NCBI GenBank assembly: GCA_964548225.1
Contig: CAZJQP010000003.1
Location: 107,065 to 171,064, forward strand
Direction of reading: 5' to 3'
Length of the DNA stretch: 64,000 nt
Origin: CALMEH01 sp964548225
GTDB taxonomy: Bacteria > Acidobacteriota > Blastocatellia > Pyrinomonadales > Pyrinomonadaceae
Under the pieces are notes generated by a model. That model was not told the DNA's origin. It saw nothing but the letters and a program-made list of their open reading frames with translations, and searched no databases. Of this stretch, positions 52,947 to 63,999 are shown piece after piece (position 1 is the stretch's first letter; the number at the start of each line of letters is the position of its first letter). The translations under genes were made by a program, and so were the position numbers.

Positions 52947-53982
52947 TCGTAAACTCAACAATTTCCAAAATCGAAAAACGACTGATTGTGCCGTCTTTTT
53001 CGATTATTGTCAGAATTCCTTTGTCAACATTGACGCTCAGAATGTCGTTCATCGTGCGTTCAATTTTTCTTCCGTCTTTAAAGATAACGGTGAGTTTGAT
53101 GTTTTCAAGCGGATTTATTTCTTTTTTCGGCGTTTCTTCAGTTTTTACTTCTTCCTTTTTTGTTTCCGTTTTTTCTTCTGTTTTAGTTTCTTCCGTCTTT
53201 TCTTGTGTTTCGGTTTTCGCCTTTTCTTCCTTTGGTTTTTCGAGGTTGTCCGTTATTACAACTTCCAATTTTTTAGTTTCTTCTTTTTTAGGTTTTACTT
53301 CTTTTTTATCCTCAACTTTTTCAACTGTTTTTGCTTCGACCTTTGGTGTTTCCTTAGCGTTTTCTTTTTTCTCTTTGGATGTTTCCGCTTTTTCAGTTTC
53401 TTCAGTTGTTTCAGAGGGTTTCGGAGTCGGTTTCGGTTTGGTTTGGATAATTGTGCCGACGGAATTTACTTTTACTTCTCCTTGATTTTCCGATTTTACT
53501 TGCGGCGCATCCGATTCTTTAGTGGAATTTTTTTCTGCTATGAAACTTCCGGCAAATTTTATCTGAAATGTTGCGGGATCATCATTCGGCGTTCGTCCTT
53601 CAATTCGCAAAAGCAATTTTTCGGGTTGTCGAAGATAAACAATTCGTCCGGTTTCATTGTCCGAACTATCCGAAAATACCCTGATTTTTGTCAGCGGTTT
53701 CAATCCGTTCAGCGTAAAAACATCAATATCGCCATCAAAATTTTTCGTTACTACATTCAAAAAAATATCGCCTTGTTCCCCGCCGAAAACATAAAAATAT
53801 GTCGTCAAACGCGAATCACCTAAATCACGCGCCTTGATTGTGCCGGTTATTTGTTTTTCGGTAACGGCAGTTGGAAAATTTTGGTCTGTTGATTGAGCAT
53901 TAATCGAAATAATGCAAAATGCAAAATGCAAAATGCAAAATAAAAACCGTAAATTTTGGATTTTGAATCTTGAACTCTGCAT
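52939..53982 (-). CDS. Secreted protein with PPC-like domain and Glu/Lys-rich linker
   Basis: 347 residues. The signal peptide (FLFCILHFAFCIISINAQ) is encoded partly by a 7-bp tandem repeat. Residues about 45-150 resemble a pre-peptidase C-terminal (PPC) beta domain (ITGTIKARDLGDSRLTTYFYVFGG, NFDGDIDVFTLNG, KLLLRIEGRTPNDDPATFQI). A long E/K/T-rich linker (about 160-290) follows, low complexity. A C-terminal beta domain of about 50 residues ends it (LTVIFKDGRKIERTMNDIL, ILEIVEFTIK). Function unknown; possibly spans the periplasm. Overlaps ppa at the 3' end and abuts the AAC(6')-like gene. Confidence 0.65.
   Translation of the reverse strand: MQSSRFKIQNLRFLFCILHFAFCIISINAQSTDQNFPTAVTEKQITGTIKARDLGDSRLTTYFYVFGGEQGDIFLNVVTKNFDGDIDVFTLNGLKPLTKIRVFSDSSDNETGRIVYLRQPEKLLLRIEGRTPNDDPATFQIKFAGSFIAEKNSTKESDAPQVKSENQGEVKVNSVGTIIQTKPKPTPKPSETTEETEKAETSKEKKENAKETPKVEAKTVEKVEDKKEVKPKKEETKKLEVVITDNLEKPKEEKAKTETQEKTEETKTEEKTETKKEEVKTEETPKKEINPLENIKLTVIFKDGRKIERTMNDILSVNVDKGILTIIEKDGTISRFSILEIVEFTIK
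53912..53939. repeat. Heptamer tandem repeat ATGCAAA x4 in a signal-peptide coding region
   Basis: Four exact copies of ATGCAAA (53912-53939) within the signal peptide of the gene at 52939-53982 (minus strand). Gain or loss of one unit shifts the frame. Confidence 0.9.
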
Positions 53983-54434
53983 TAATTTAACTCCTTCCGC
54001 AAATGAACCAGCCGCGAAGTTTCGATATAACCGAGATTAAGATGCGCCCGAAGACTTGAGTCGTTTCCAACTTCTGCGTCAGAAGCCATTTCTTCACAAC
54101 CTTTGCTTTGCGCCCAAGTTTCCGCTGCTTTCACTAATTGCCGCCCAATTCCGTAGCGTCTGTAATCTGGTTCGACAAACCAACCTTCAAGATAACCGAC
54201 GTGATCTGAATGGCAATCTTCAACAAACGGGCGAATACTCGCTTCTAAAAATCCGACAAGCCGACCGTCTTCAAGTTGCGCCACAATCACAAGCTGTGAA
54301 TCAGTATGTTCGTAAATATCGAGCATTTCAGCTTTATGTTCGGCATCGGTTGATTCATCCCACAGAAGTTTTCGCAAACGAAACCATTCATTTATGTCAT
54401 TGCCGCTAATCGGACGCACCTGAAAATTTTGCAT
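53982..54434 (-). CDS. AAC(6')-like aminoglycoside N-acetyltransferase (GNAT fold)
   Basis: 150 residues. Shares the layout of AAC(6')-I enzymes: VRPISGNDINEWFRLRKLLW, AEMLDIYEHTDSQLVIVAQL, GYLEGWFVEPDYRRYGIGRQLVKAAETWAQSKGCEEMASDAEVGNDSSLRAHLNLGYIETSRLVHLRK. The acetyl-CoA loop YRRYGIGRQL and the C-terminal region fit. It could acetylate aminoglycosides or another amine; resistance is not shown by sequence alone. The stop overlaps the next gene start by one base. The upstream -10 is nine bases from the ATG, so the mRNA would be almost leaderless. Confidence 0.75.
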   Translation of the reverse strand: MQNFQVRPISGNDINEWFRLRKLLWDESTDAEHKAEMLDIYEHTDSQLVIVAQLEDGRLVGFLEASIRPFVEDCHSDHVGYLEGWFVEPDYRRYGIGRQLVKAAETWAQSKGCEEMASDAEVGNDSSLRAHLNLGYIETSRLVHLRKELN

Positions 54435-54443
54435 TGTCTTTGA

Positions 54444-54479
54444 ATTATAGTGTAAAAAGTAAAAAGTAAAAAGTAAAAA
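54444..54479 (-). promoter_or_regulatory. TATAAT promoter element with heptamer array, predicted leaderless
   Basis: Minus strand: a perfect TATAAT (54449-54444) lies nine bases before the ATG (54434-54432). The array GTAAAAA x4 (54452-54479, plus strand) occupies spacer and -35 positions, giving TTTTTA at 17-bp spacing. Transcription would begin about three bases before the start codon. Confidence 0.5.
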
Positions 54480-54562
54480 TTAAAAAAAATAGCCCGGCAA
54501 TGAATATTATTTCACGCCGAACGCTTTTTATATTTTACTTTTTACCCTTTACTTTTTACTTT
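54452..54562. repeat. Inverted pair of heptamer arrays (GTAAAAA / TTTTTAC)
   Basis: GTAAAAA x4 at 54452-54479 and, in reverse orientation, TACTTTTTACCCTTTACTTT TTACTTT-type DNA at 54536-54562, with AT-rich DNA between. The arms can pair. The right array runs into the 3' end of the S41 gene (stop 54556). The same heptamer occurs at the right edge of the window (63966-63999). Confidence 0.8.
54482..54519 (-). terminator. Terminator of the S41-like gene
   Basis: Minus strand: CGGCGTGAA (54519-54511), a short loop, TTCATTGCCG (54504-54495) with a bulge, then GGCTA and a run of eight T (54489-54482). It follows the S41 gene stop by about 36 bp. Confidence 0.55.
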
Positions 54563-55827
54563 CCTGCTTGCAGAATTTCCAAAGCCTTTTTCATCTGCAA
54601 ATCTTCAGTTTGCTTCGGCGTTTCCGTTTTTTGCGGAGTCGGCGTTGCATTCGGATTCGGTTGTTGATTTTGTTGTTCTTGTTGTTCGATTAAATCTTGA
54701 ACTTCAAGCGGTTCAGGCGTATCAGGGCGTTTTACTTCAACAGACGGCATCACGCCGGATTTCGCACGCTCATCTGCAAGAAACGGATTTCCATTCGGTG
54801 AAGCCCATTTTGCAACTGTCAATAATAAACCGTCGCCACTTCTCAGATTAAATAACTGTTGTTCCGCGCCTGCGCCGAAACTTCTTTCGCCGACAACTTC
54901 ACCGCGTTTTCTGTCCAAAATCGCTCCGGCAACAACTTCGCCCGCGCCGGCTGTTCCTAAATCAATCAAAACCGCAACTTGACCATCAAAAAGATGTTTC
55001 GCGGAATCTGCCGTAAATGTTTGCTGAACCTTATTTTCGCGTCCGATGACTTGCGCCAAAGTTCCGTCTTTGATGAACAAATTCGCCGTTTCAACAGCTT
55101 CGTTCAAATCGCCCGCCGCAACTCCGCGCAAATCAAGAATTATTTTTTGGACGTTTTGCTTTTTCAAATTTTCAATTTGGGTGCGGATGTCTTTTGCTTC
55201 ACCTTTTTCGAGGCTGAAAACCTTAATCACACCGACTTTTCCGGCTTCGACCTTCGATTCGGCAACCGGAATTGCATAATTTCCGCGTGTAACCGTAATC
55301 GTTTGCGCTTTTTCGCCCGCACGAAGAACACGCAAATTAACTTTTGAACCGTTTTCGCCTAAAATCATCTGCCGCGCATCATAAAGCGAAATATCGCGGG
55401 TTGCTTTAGTTTCGATATATTCGATGACATCGCCTGATTTAAGTCCTGCTTTATCCGCCGGTCCGCCTTTAATAGCTGAAATAACGTAAAGATACGATGA
55501 AACCTGCGAGAATTCTGCGCCGATGCCAACAAGATTATTTTGTTTTTTCGCCGTATAATCTTTAACTTGATCAGGTGTTAAAAATGACGAATAAGGATCA
55601 AGTCCGGCGACCAGACCGCGCATTGCGCCGCCGCGAGCTTTTTCCAGATTCGGCACATCAACATAATCGTTTTGAATATATTGCAAAACGCTTTCGAAAA
55701 TACGCATCTGTGCGCCCGCATCGTTAATCGGCTGTTGCGCGAAATTTCTCAAAAATCCGCCAAAAACCGCATAGACGGCAATAATTGCCGAAACCAAAAC
55801 AATTACAAATTTACCGCGAAATGACAT
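54556..55827 (-). CDS. S41/CtpA-family protein lacking catalytic Ser and Lys (pseudopeptidase)
   Basis: 423 residues: N-terminal membrane segment (about 8-24), CtpA-type N-domain (GAMRGLVAGLDPYSSFLT), PDZ domain (about 96-180; GGPADKAGLKSGDVI), and an S41 core. Where active CtpA-type proteases have SASASE the sequence is TAGAGE (292-297), so the catalytic Ser position is Gly294. The general-base Lys of FGKG is Ala319 (FGAG), 25 residues later as in the active dyad. The usual LRxNPGG is LRGVAAG. The fold motifs are otherwise intact. The C terminus is Q/P/T-rich. A non-proteolytic scaffold or adaptor is inferred. Confidence 0.85.
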   Translation of the reverse strand: MSFRGKFVIVLVSAIIAVYAVFGGFLRNFAQQPINDAGAQMRIFESVLQYIQNDYVDVPNLEKARGGAMRGLVAGLDPYSSFLTPDQVKDYTAKKQNNLVGIGAEFSQVSSYLYVISAIKGGPADKAGLKSGDVIEYIETKATRDISLYDARQMILGENGSKVNLRVLRAGEKAQTITVTRGNYAIPVAESKVEAGKVGVIKVFSLEKGEAKDIRTQIENLKKQNVQKIILDLRGVAAGDLNEAVETANLFIKDGTLAQVIGRENKVQQTFTADSAKHLFDGQVAVLIDLGTAGAGEVVAGAILDRKRGEVVGERSFGAGAEQQLFNLRSGDGLLLTVAKWASPNGNPFLADERAKSGVMPSVEVKRPDTPEPLEVQDLIEQQEQQNQQPNPNATPTPQKTETPKQTEDLQMKKALEILQAGK

Positions 55828-55905
55828 TATTTAAACCTCAAAAATTTATCTGTTATGATAAATGAATAGTATATGCAAAGATATTATCCATTATCGTTTT
55901 AATTC

Positions 55906-56391
55906 GTGCAAGAAAAAGAAACAACTAATAACAGCGATTTTACAGATGTTTTTAACGCTCCGAAAATAGGACGAATTATTGCGCTCGACCTCGGAACAAA
56001 AAAAATCGGCGTTGCCGTTTCGGACGAATTGCAAATCACTGCCCGACCGCTTTCGGTTATAAAACGCACGGCTTGGAAAAAAGTTCTCAAACAAATCAAA
56101 GACTATATCGAAAACTTTGATGCCGTTGCATTGGTTTTAGGTTTGCCGGTTAAATTTGAAGGAGGCGAATCGGAAATGTCTTTCGAAGCCAGACGTTTGG
56201 CAAAAAACTTTTCATTGTCGCTAAATATTCCGGTTTACTTACAGGATGAACGAGTTTCGACTTATGAAGCTCGCGGAAATCTATGGAAATCCGGTGCAAG
56301 CGAAAAAAAAATCCGCGAAACTTTAGATGCTGAAGCCGCTGCGATTATTTTGCGCGATTTTATCGAACGTAAAAGCAAATTAAACTTTTAA
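55906..56391 (+). CDS. ruvX: RuvX/YqgF family Holliday junction resolvase-like nuclease
   Basis: 161 residues, GTG start at 55906 (an in-frame stop lies 6 bp upstream and no ATG precedes the conserved core). RIIALDLGTKKIGVAVSD contains the first catalytic Asp of the RNase H-like fold, ALVLGLPVKFEGGESEMSFEAR the second block, and VYLQDERVSTYEARG the third, followed by DAEAAAIILRDFI with the final acidic residue. Family members act in 16S rRNA 5'-end processing and possibly recombination. The 3' end overlaps the convergent nagA by 12 bp. It diverges from the S41-like gene. Confidence 0.9.
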   Translation: MQEKETTNNSDFTDVFNAPKIGRIIALDLGTKKIGVAVSDELQITARPLSVIKRTAWKKVLKQIKDYIENFDAVALVLGLPVKFEGGESEMSFEARRLAKNFSLSLNIPVYLQDERVSTYEARGNLWKSGASEKKIRETLDAEAAAIILRDFIERKSKLNF

Positions 56392-57525
56392 TCCGCCAAT
56401 CAAAACGGATTTAACTTCTTCATTTTCATCAAACACAACCAAATCCGCCCGTTTATTGATTTCGATTGTGCCGTGAGTTTCGTCAAGTCCAAGTAATTTT
56501 GCAGGATTAGCACTTGCCATTTTTGAAATTTCAACATCGGAGAATTCAAGTTTTGACATTTTTCTGATTGCATCGAGCATCGTGATTACGCTTCCGGCAA
56601 TGCTACCGCGTTCGTTTTGCGTTTTGCCGTTGCGAATAGAAATATTTTCGCCCCAAAGCTGGAAATCGCCGTCGCCTAAGCCGGTCGGCGCAACGGAATC
56701 GCTTATTAGAAGAACTTTTTCAGGTGTTTTGTTCACGATGGCGAATTTCAACATCTCGGGCGTAACGTGAATGCCGTCAGCAATGATGTCGAAGGTTACA
56801 TTTGGATTTGTGATTCCCCAGCCTGCAACCCCCAGATCACGGTGATGGATGCCTGTCATCGCATTGAAAAAATGTGTGATATGACGTGCGCCGTGTTCAA
56901 ACGCCCGCCAGAGAGTTTGCGTGTCGGCTTTGGTGTGTCCGATTAGAACAATCCAATCATTTGCGGTCAAATCGCGTGTAAGCCGAATTCCATAGCCGAC
57001 TTCGGGCGCAATCGTTGTTAAATGAACTCCTTTTTCAAGTCTTGCAAGTTCATAAAATTCAGTGCCGGAACGATAAGTTTTAAAGTATTCGGGACGAAGT
57101 GCGCCGCACATTTTTTCGTTTGCAAAAACTCCTTCATAATGCACGCCGACAATCTGCGCGATTGGCAATTCGTTTTGAATTTTCATCAAATCGTTTATTT
57201 CGTTTATTACATTTCGATAAACTTCATCTGCGTCGGGAACAAATGTCGGCACCCAAGCAGTTACGCCCTTTTTCGCCAAAAATGTGCCGATTTTAATTAA
57301 ATCGTTTCGCTTGGATTTGTTGACATCAAAACCGACCGCCCCGTGATTGTGAATATCTATGAATCCCGCAATAACTTTTGCGCCTTCAAGATTTATTGAT
57401 TCTTCCGCCGTTAACTCTCTTTCGGAAATTTCAACAATAATGCCGTTTTCAATCAATATCGAAACATTTTCGGCAATTGTGTCAGGCAAAATTGCAGTTG
57501 CTTTTTTTAATAGTAAAGATTTCAT
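56380..57525 (-). CDS. nagA: N-acetylglucosamine-6-phosphate deacetylase
   Basis: 381 residues from ATG 57525 (the frame runs 42 bp further upstream). Amidohydrolase-fold enzyme removing acetate from GlcNAc-6-phosphate. Metal and substrate motifs: VIAGFIDIHNHGAVGFDV, VGVHYEGVFANEKMCGA, IGHTKADTQTLWRAFEHGARHITHFFNAMTGIHHRDLG and LISDSVAPTGLGDG with the catalytic Asp. C-terminal beta domain ends LVVFDENEEVKSVLIGG. No NagB or GlcNAc PTS permease is visible. It fits with cell-wall sugar recovery, together with the fusion at 61428 and PtsI. Confidence 0.93.
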   Translation of the reverse strand: MKSLLLKKATAILPDTIAENVSILIENGIIVEISERELTAEESINLEGAKVIAGFIDIHNHGAVGFDVNKSKRNDLIKIGTFLAKKGVTAWVPTFVPDADEVYRNVINEINDLMKIQNELPIAQIVGVHYEGVFANEKMCGALRPEYFKTYRSGTEFYELARLEKGVHLTTIAPEVGYGIRLTRDLTANDWIVLIGHTKADTQTLWRAFEHGARHITHFFNAMTGIHHRDLGVAGWGITNPNVTFDIIADGIHVTPEMLKFAIVNKTPEKVLLISDSVAPTGLGDGDFQLWGENISIRNGKTQNERGSIAGSVITMLDAIRKMSKLEFSDVEISKMASANPAKLLGLDETHGTIEINKRADLVVFDENEEVKSVLIGGLKV

Positions 57526-57547
57526 TTCTTGGATTTTAATGACAAAA

Positions 57548-57578
57548 AAATCGCGCTGTTTTGGCAACAGCGCGATTT
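57548..57578 (-). terminator. Rho-independent terminator of the TonB-receptor gene
   Basis: AAATCGCGCTGTT (57548-57560) and AACAGCGCGATTT (57566-57578), 13 perfect pairs, 5-nt loop. On the minus strand the stem is followed by a T-run (57550-57544). It lies 29 bp after the receptor stop codon. Confidence 0.88.
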
Positions 57579-57606
57579 TATCCTAAAGTTCCCCCAGCAG
57601 AAAACC

Positions 57607-60600
57607 TTAGAAATTAAGTTTCAAACCAAATTGCATCGTGCGCGGGTCGCGGACGCTGATAGCTTGTCCGAAAGCCGCATTTGTTACATTGGTTTGCAAA
57701 CCGCGGAAATTAACCCAGTTGAAGATGTTGAAAAATTCGGCACGGAATTGAAGTTTAACAGTTTCCGTAAATCCGAAAATTTTTGACATCGTAAAATCAA
57801 CACGTTTTGTTCCCGGACCGTGGATAATACCGCGTCCGCCGTTTCCGGGGAAATTGCCGCTGGTTGCAACTGTTCCGGTCGGATTGCGCTCGAAACAAGA
57901 AGTATTAAACCATTGTTGCTGAGTATTCGGCGCATTTTGATTCGGGTTGCAGGTAACATTTGCACGAGCAACCGTTGTTGGCGGCGCAATCAAACCCAGA
58001 CCTGCCGGATCATAGTTTGAAGTCGTCGCGGTGAACGGTAATCCTGTGTTCAAGGTAACGATTCCCGAAGTCTGCCAACCACCTAAAATTTTTCCGATAA
58101 TATCATTTTGTTTATCGAAAAATGGAATTAGGTAAATAAAGTTGGTCGAGAAAACGTGTCGGCGATCAAGTGCGGCACGCGATTTTTCAGAAGCAATATC
58201 AAATGAGTTTTGAGGAGCGGCTGAACGGTCGTTTTGACTATCAGTTAAGTTTTTGCCCCAAGTATAAGCCATATTGATTTGCGATGAACCTGAAAAACGA
58301 TAGTTCCCCGAAATCTGCAAACTATGATAGTTCGAATTAAATCGCGGCTGAACTATGGCAATCGAACGATAACCTCTAAAAGGACGAATTTGGTCAAGAA
58401 CTAATGATGCGGCGTTTGAAGTAAATGCTTGACCTGCAACCTGACACGGTCCAAGTGTCGGAACAGGTGAAACAATTGAAGTTGTTCCGGTAGCACACCC
58501 CGTTGCTCCGCGACTGATTGCCTGACCGGGTGAAAGAAGGTTAAGTTCATAAGAACCAATCAAATTTGTTCCCTTTGAACCGTAATATCCTACGGTAAAG
58601 ATCATATTTTTGAACAGTTGCTGTTGCCAATCGAGCGACCAATGTTGCATATACGGAGTCTTCCAATCCCAATCAATTGCACGAAGCGACTGAGCGACAC
58701 CGAAGGCTCCTGTTAAACAAGCACCTGTCGGGTCTGGATTAGCAAGCGAACCGTTTGGCACTGTAACCGAGCAGTTTTGTTGATATGGCGAATTCGTTCC
58801 GATATGTTGGAGGTATGGACCGTTTAAAACTTGTTCGTGATAAATTCCATAACCTGTGCGAATCGAAGTTTCACCTTTACCGAATGGATCCCAAGCAATA
58901 CCAAAGCGCGGTGCTAAGTCATTTTTCGGAGCATCAACCACAAATTTGCCCCACGGCGAAAGTGTCGCCGTGCAACCCGTCAATGAGGTCGGATTCTGTG
59001 CGTTCATTATTACTCCATTACAAAGATTCGGCACAACACCGAATTCATTTGCCGTAGTAACACGAACACCGCCTCCGGTAACTGCCGGTGCATTTAAACG
59101 ATTCCAAAGTTGTGGAATAAAATTCGTCAATCTGCCGTTTTTATCCCACGGCGCACCGAAAAATGAATAGCGCACACCAACATAAAGCGTTAAGTTGTTA
59201 CGAACTTTCCATTCATCTTGGGCAAAGGCTTCAAAAGCCTTTTGACGCAAGTCTGCGGTGTAATCAAATCTTGCTTGAGCAAAAGTAAAGTTTGTTCCGA
59301 GCAAGAAGTTTGCGAATACTTGCTGTTGGGTGCTTCCACCTGTGGCAATTACTGCAGTTGTTGCGCCCGGCGTATTAAAACCGCTGTATTGACCTTCGTT
59401 CACACCCGCCAAAGCATTTTCGTTTTTACGATATTTTGAATAAACCAAACCGTATTTGAACGTATGATTGTTTGAAATCCAAGTTACGTTTCCGCCGATG
59501 TTACTTTTCCACGAGAAATTATCGTAGGGACCGAATCCGCCGAGGCTCGAAAAACCGCCGGTAAATGCAACGCTTGGCACACGGTCGCGGGCATTTGCAT
59601 ATGGCAAATTCGGTGTAATCGGCGAACGATTTAGAGCCAATAATCCGACATTTTCACTCAAAATAGCACCATAACCAAATGTGTAACGTCCTTCAAAAAT
59701 CAAGTTTGATGAAGCAACGTATGTTGTTTGGAATGTATGAGTTCTACCCGGCGATTTAGTCGAAGTAGTTGATACAAACGGAATTCCCGAACCTGATGAA
59801 AAGATTGCATTTGCATCGGTCGTTGGAATCGAATCGTTTTGAAAGCGATAAAACATAGATAATTTATCGTTAAAACTATGGTCTATCTTGATAACTTCTT
59901 GACGAAAATCGGCTTCATTCGGCGTTGGGTAATTAAGCGTGAAAGTTGCCGGTGTAGTCGGATTCGGAATATTTGCAAAAATGAAATTAAGATATTGTTG
60001 TGCAATCGGGTTGATTGTCCGAACTGTGGAAAGGGGCGTGTTCGCCGGAAGTGTCGTTGTGCAAGTTGTTCCGGTTGCTTGCAAACAAATTGGCACACGG
60101 AAAATTCCTTGCTTTAATGCCGCATCAGGAACGCTCGAAAAAAGCGTCGGGGAGCGACGGTCACGGCGAAATTCTTGAGAGAAAAAGAAGAATGTTCTAT
60201 CCCATCTGCCAAAATATGAATCATTCGGATCTTTTTCGCCAAGTTTTAAGAAATAGATTGGTCCGCCGATAGTATAACCGTAATTCAAATAGCGAAACGG
60301 CTTACGTTTTGCTCGACCATTTTCGTCAACCCCAACGGGCGAAATCTGTTGACTGAAAAAGTCGTTTGCGTTGAAAATTTCGTTGCGAACAAATCCAAAT
60401 AACGAACCGCGAAAATCTTTTGTGCCGCTTTTCGTTACGACATTGACCTGTCCGCCGCCGCTTCTGCCTGATTCCGCCGGATACAACGACCGTAAAACAC
60501 GGAATTCGCCGATTGAATCAACGCTCGGATAGGCTTGAATGGTCAAATTTGAACCGCGGTCAGTTACGTCTGCCCCATCAACCGTAAAAGTATTTTGGCT

Positions 60601-61230
60601 TGACCGTGCGCCATTGACTGAAATTTGAACTGTGTTCGGTTGGCTTGATTGAGCGGTTGTCGAAGTTGAACCGTTTTCAAAACCTACGGCAGTTGTGCCG
60701 GTATAAATTTGGTCTGAAAGGTCATTTGTTACACCCGGAGCAAGTGTTACAAGCTGAACAAAGTTACGATTGTTAATCGGAATTTCACGAACTTGCTCGC
60801 CCGTAATAACAGTTGAAGATGTCGGAGTAGTTAAATTCACCGACAATGCTTCGGCTTGAACCGTAACCGTTTCGGTGATATTTCCTGCTTCAAGAACAAT
60901 ATCAACCGAAACGCGCGAACCTACATCAACTTTGAAACCGGTGTTCACGGATTTCTTGAAGTTTGATGCTTCAACCGTAATATTATAAGTGCCTGATGTT
61001 AAATTCGGCGCACTAAAAACGCCGTCTGAATTGGTCGCAATGTTTCGGACGACCACATTTTTGCCCGCATCGGTAATCGTTACAGTCGCCCCCGGAATAA
61101 TCGCGCCCGATGAATCGCGCACGGTTCCGTTTATCGAACCTGTAATCTCTTGAGCCGATACATTGAAACTAAAAATTACCGCCATTGCGATAATCATAAG
61201 AAAACCTTTGGAAAAGATTCGGCTTTTCAT
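57607..61230 (-). CDS. Oar-like TonB-dependent receptor with carboxypeptidase-regulatory-like domain
   Basis: 1207 residues. Signal peptide (IIAMAVIFSFNVSAQE), then a carboxypeptidase-regulatory-like beta sandwich (about 30-120; ITGSINGTVRDSSGAIIPGATVTI). A plug domain (IPINNRNFVQLVTLAPGV, VSVNGARSSQNTFTVDGADV) is followed by a C-terminal outer-membrane barrel ending VKLQFRAEFFNIFNWVNF...MQFGLKLNF with terminal aromatic Phe. This is the large TonB-dependent/Oar-type protein abundant in Acidobacteriota. The substrate, perhaps oligosaccharide or peptide, cannot be deduced. No TonB, ExbB or ExbD is in the window. It is a single gene with its own terminator. Confidence 0.9.
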   Translation of the reverse strand: MKSRIFSKGFLMIIAMAVIFSFNVSAQEITGSINGTVRDSSGAIIPGATVTITDAGKNVVVRNIATNSDGVFSAPNLTSGTYNITVEASNFKKSVNTGFKVDVGSRVSVDIVLEAGNITETVTVQAEALSVNLTTPTSSTVITGEQVREIPINNRNFVQLVTLAPGVTNDLSDQIYTGTTAVGFENGSTSTTAQSSQPNTVQISVNGARSSQNTFTVDGADVTDRGSNLTIQAYPSVDSIGEFRVLRSLYPAESGRSGGGQVNVVTKSGTKDFRGSLFGFVRNEIFNANDFFSQQISPVGVDENGRAKRKPFRYLNYGYTIGGPIYFLKLGEKDPNDSYFGRWDRTFFFFSQEFRRDRRSPTLFSSVPDAALKQGIFRVPICLQATGTTCTTTLPANTPLSTVRTINPIAQQYLNFIFANIPNPTTPATFTLNYPTPNEADFRQEVIKIDHSFNDKLSMFYRFQNDSIPTTDANAIFSSGSGIPFVSTTSTKSPGRTHTFQTTYVASSNLIFEGRYTFGYGAILSENVGLLALNRSPITPNLPYANARDRVPSVAFTGGFSSLGGFGPYDNFSWKSNIGGNVTWISNNHTFKYGLVYSKYRKNENALAGVNEGQYSGFNTPGATTAVIATGGSTQQQVFANFLLGTNFTFAQARFDYTADLRQKAFEAFAQDEWKVRNNLTLYVGVRYSFFGAPWDKNGRLTNFIPQLWNRLNAPAVTGGGVRVTTANEFGVVPNLCNGVIMNAQNPTSLTGCTATLSPWGKFVVDAPKNDLAPRFGIAWDPFGKGETSIRTGYGIYHEQVLNGPYLQHIGTNSPYQQNCSVTVPNGSLANPDPTGACLTGAFGVAQSLRAIDWDWKTPYMQHWSLDWQQQLFKNMIFTVGYYGSKGTNLIGSYELNLLSPGQAISRGATGCATGTTSIVSPVPTLGPCQVAGQAFTSNAASLVLDQIRPFRGYRSIAIVQPRFNSNYHSLQISGNYRFSGSSQINMAYTWGKNLTDSQNDRSAAPQNSFDIASEKSRAALDRRHVFSTNFIYLIPFFDKQNDIIGKILGGWQTSGIVTLNTGLPFTATTSNYDPAGLGLIAPPTTVARANVTCNPNQNAPNTQQQWFNTSCFERNPTGTVATSGNFPGNGGRGIIHGPGTKRVDFTMSKIFGFTETVKLQFRAEFFNIFNWVNFRGLQTNVTNAAFGQAISVRDPRTMQFGLKLNF

Positions 61231-61427
61231 ATTTTTACTGATTCCTCTTTCAAAAATTTTTGAACTAAAATGGCAAACCTATCAATTAAATTTAGGTTTT
61301 TGGGAAAATCTCCAAATTTTCGTTATAGCTTTTCGGGCTAAAAAAACGTCAAAATCAAAGAAACGCTGAATTTTTCGGTTGTTAATGAAAATTTTAGGAA
61401 CTAGAATTGGTTATAAACCTAATTCAT

Positions 61428-63965
<2,538 letters not shown>

Positions 63966-63999
63966 GTAAAAAGTAAAAAGTAAAAAGTAAAAAGTAAAA
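63966..63999. repeat. Heptamer tandem repeat GTAAAAA x4.9 at the start of the fusion gene
   Basis: GTAAAAA copies start at 63966, 63973, 63980, 63987 and 63994 (last copy one base short), immediately upstream of the TTG start on the minus strand. Same unit as the array at 54452. It lies at the window edge, so its full length is unknown. Confidence 0.9.
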
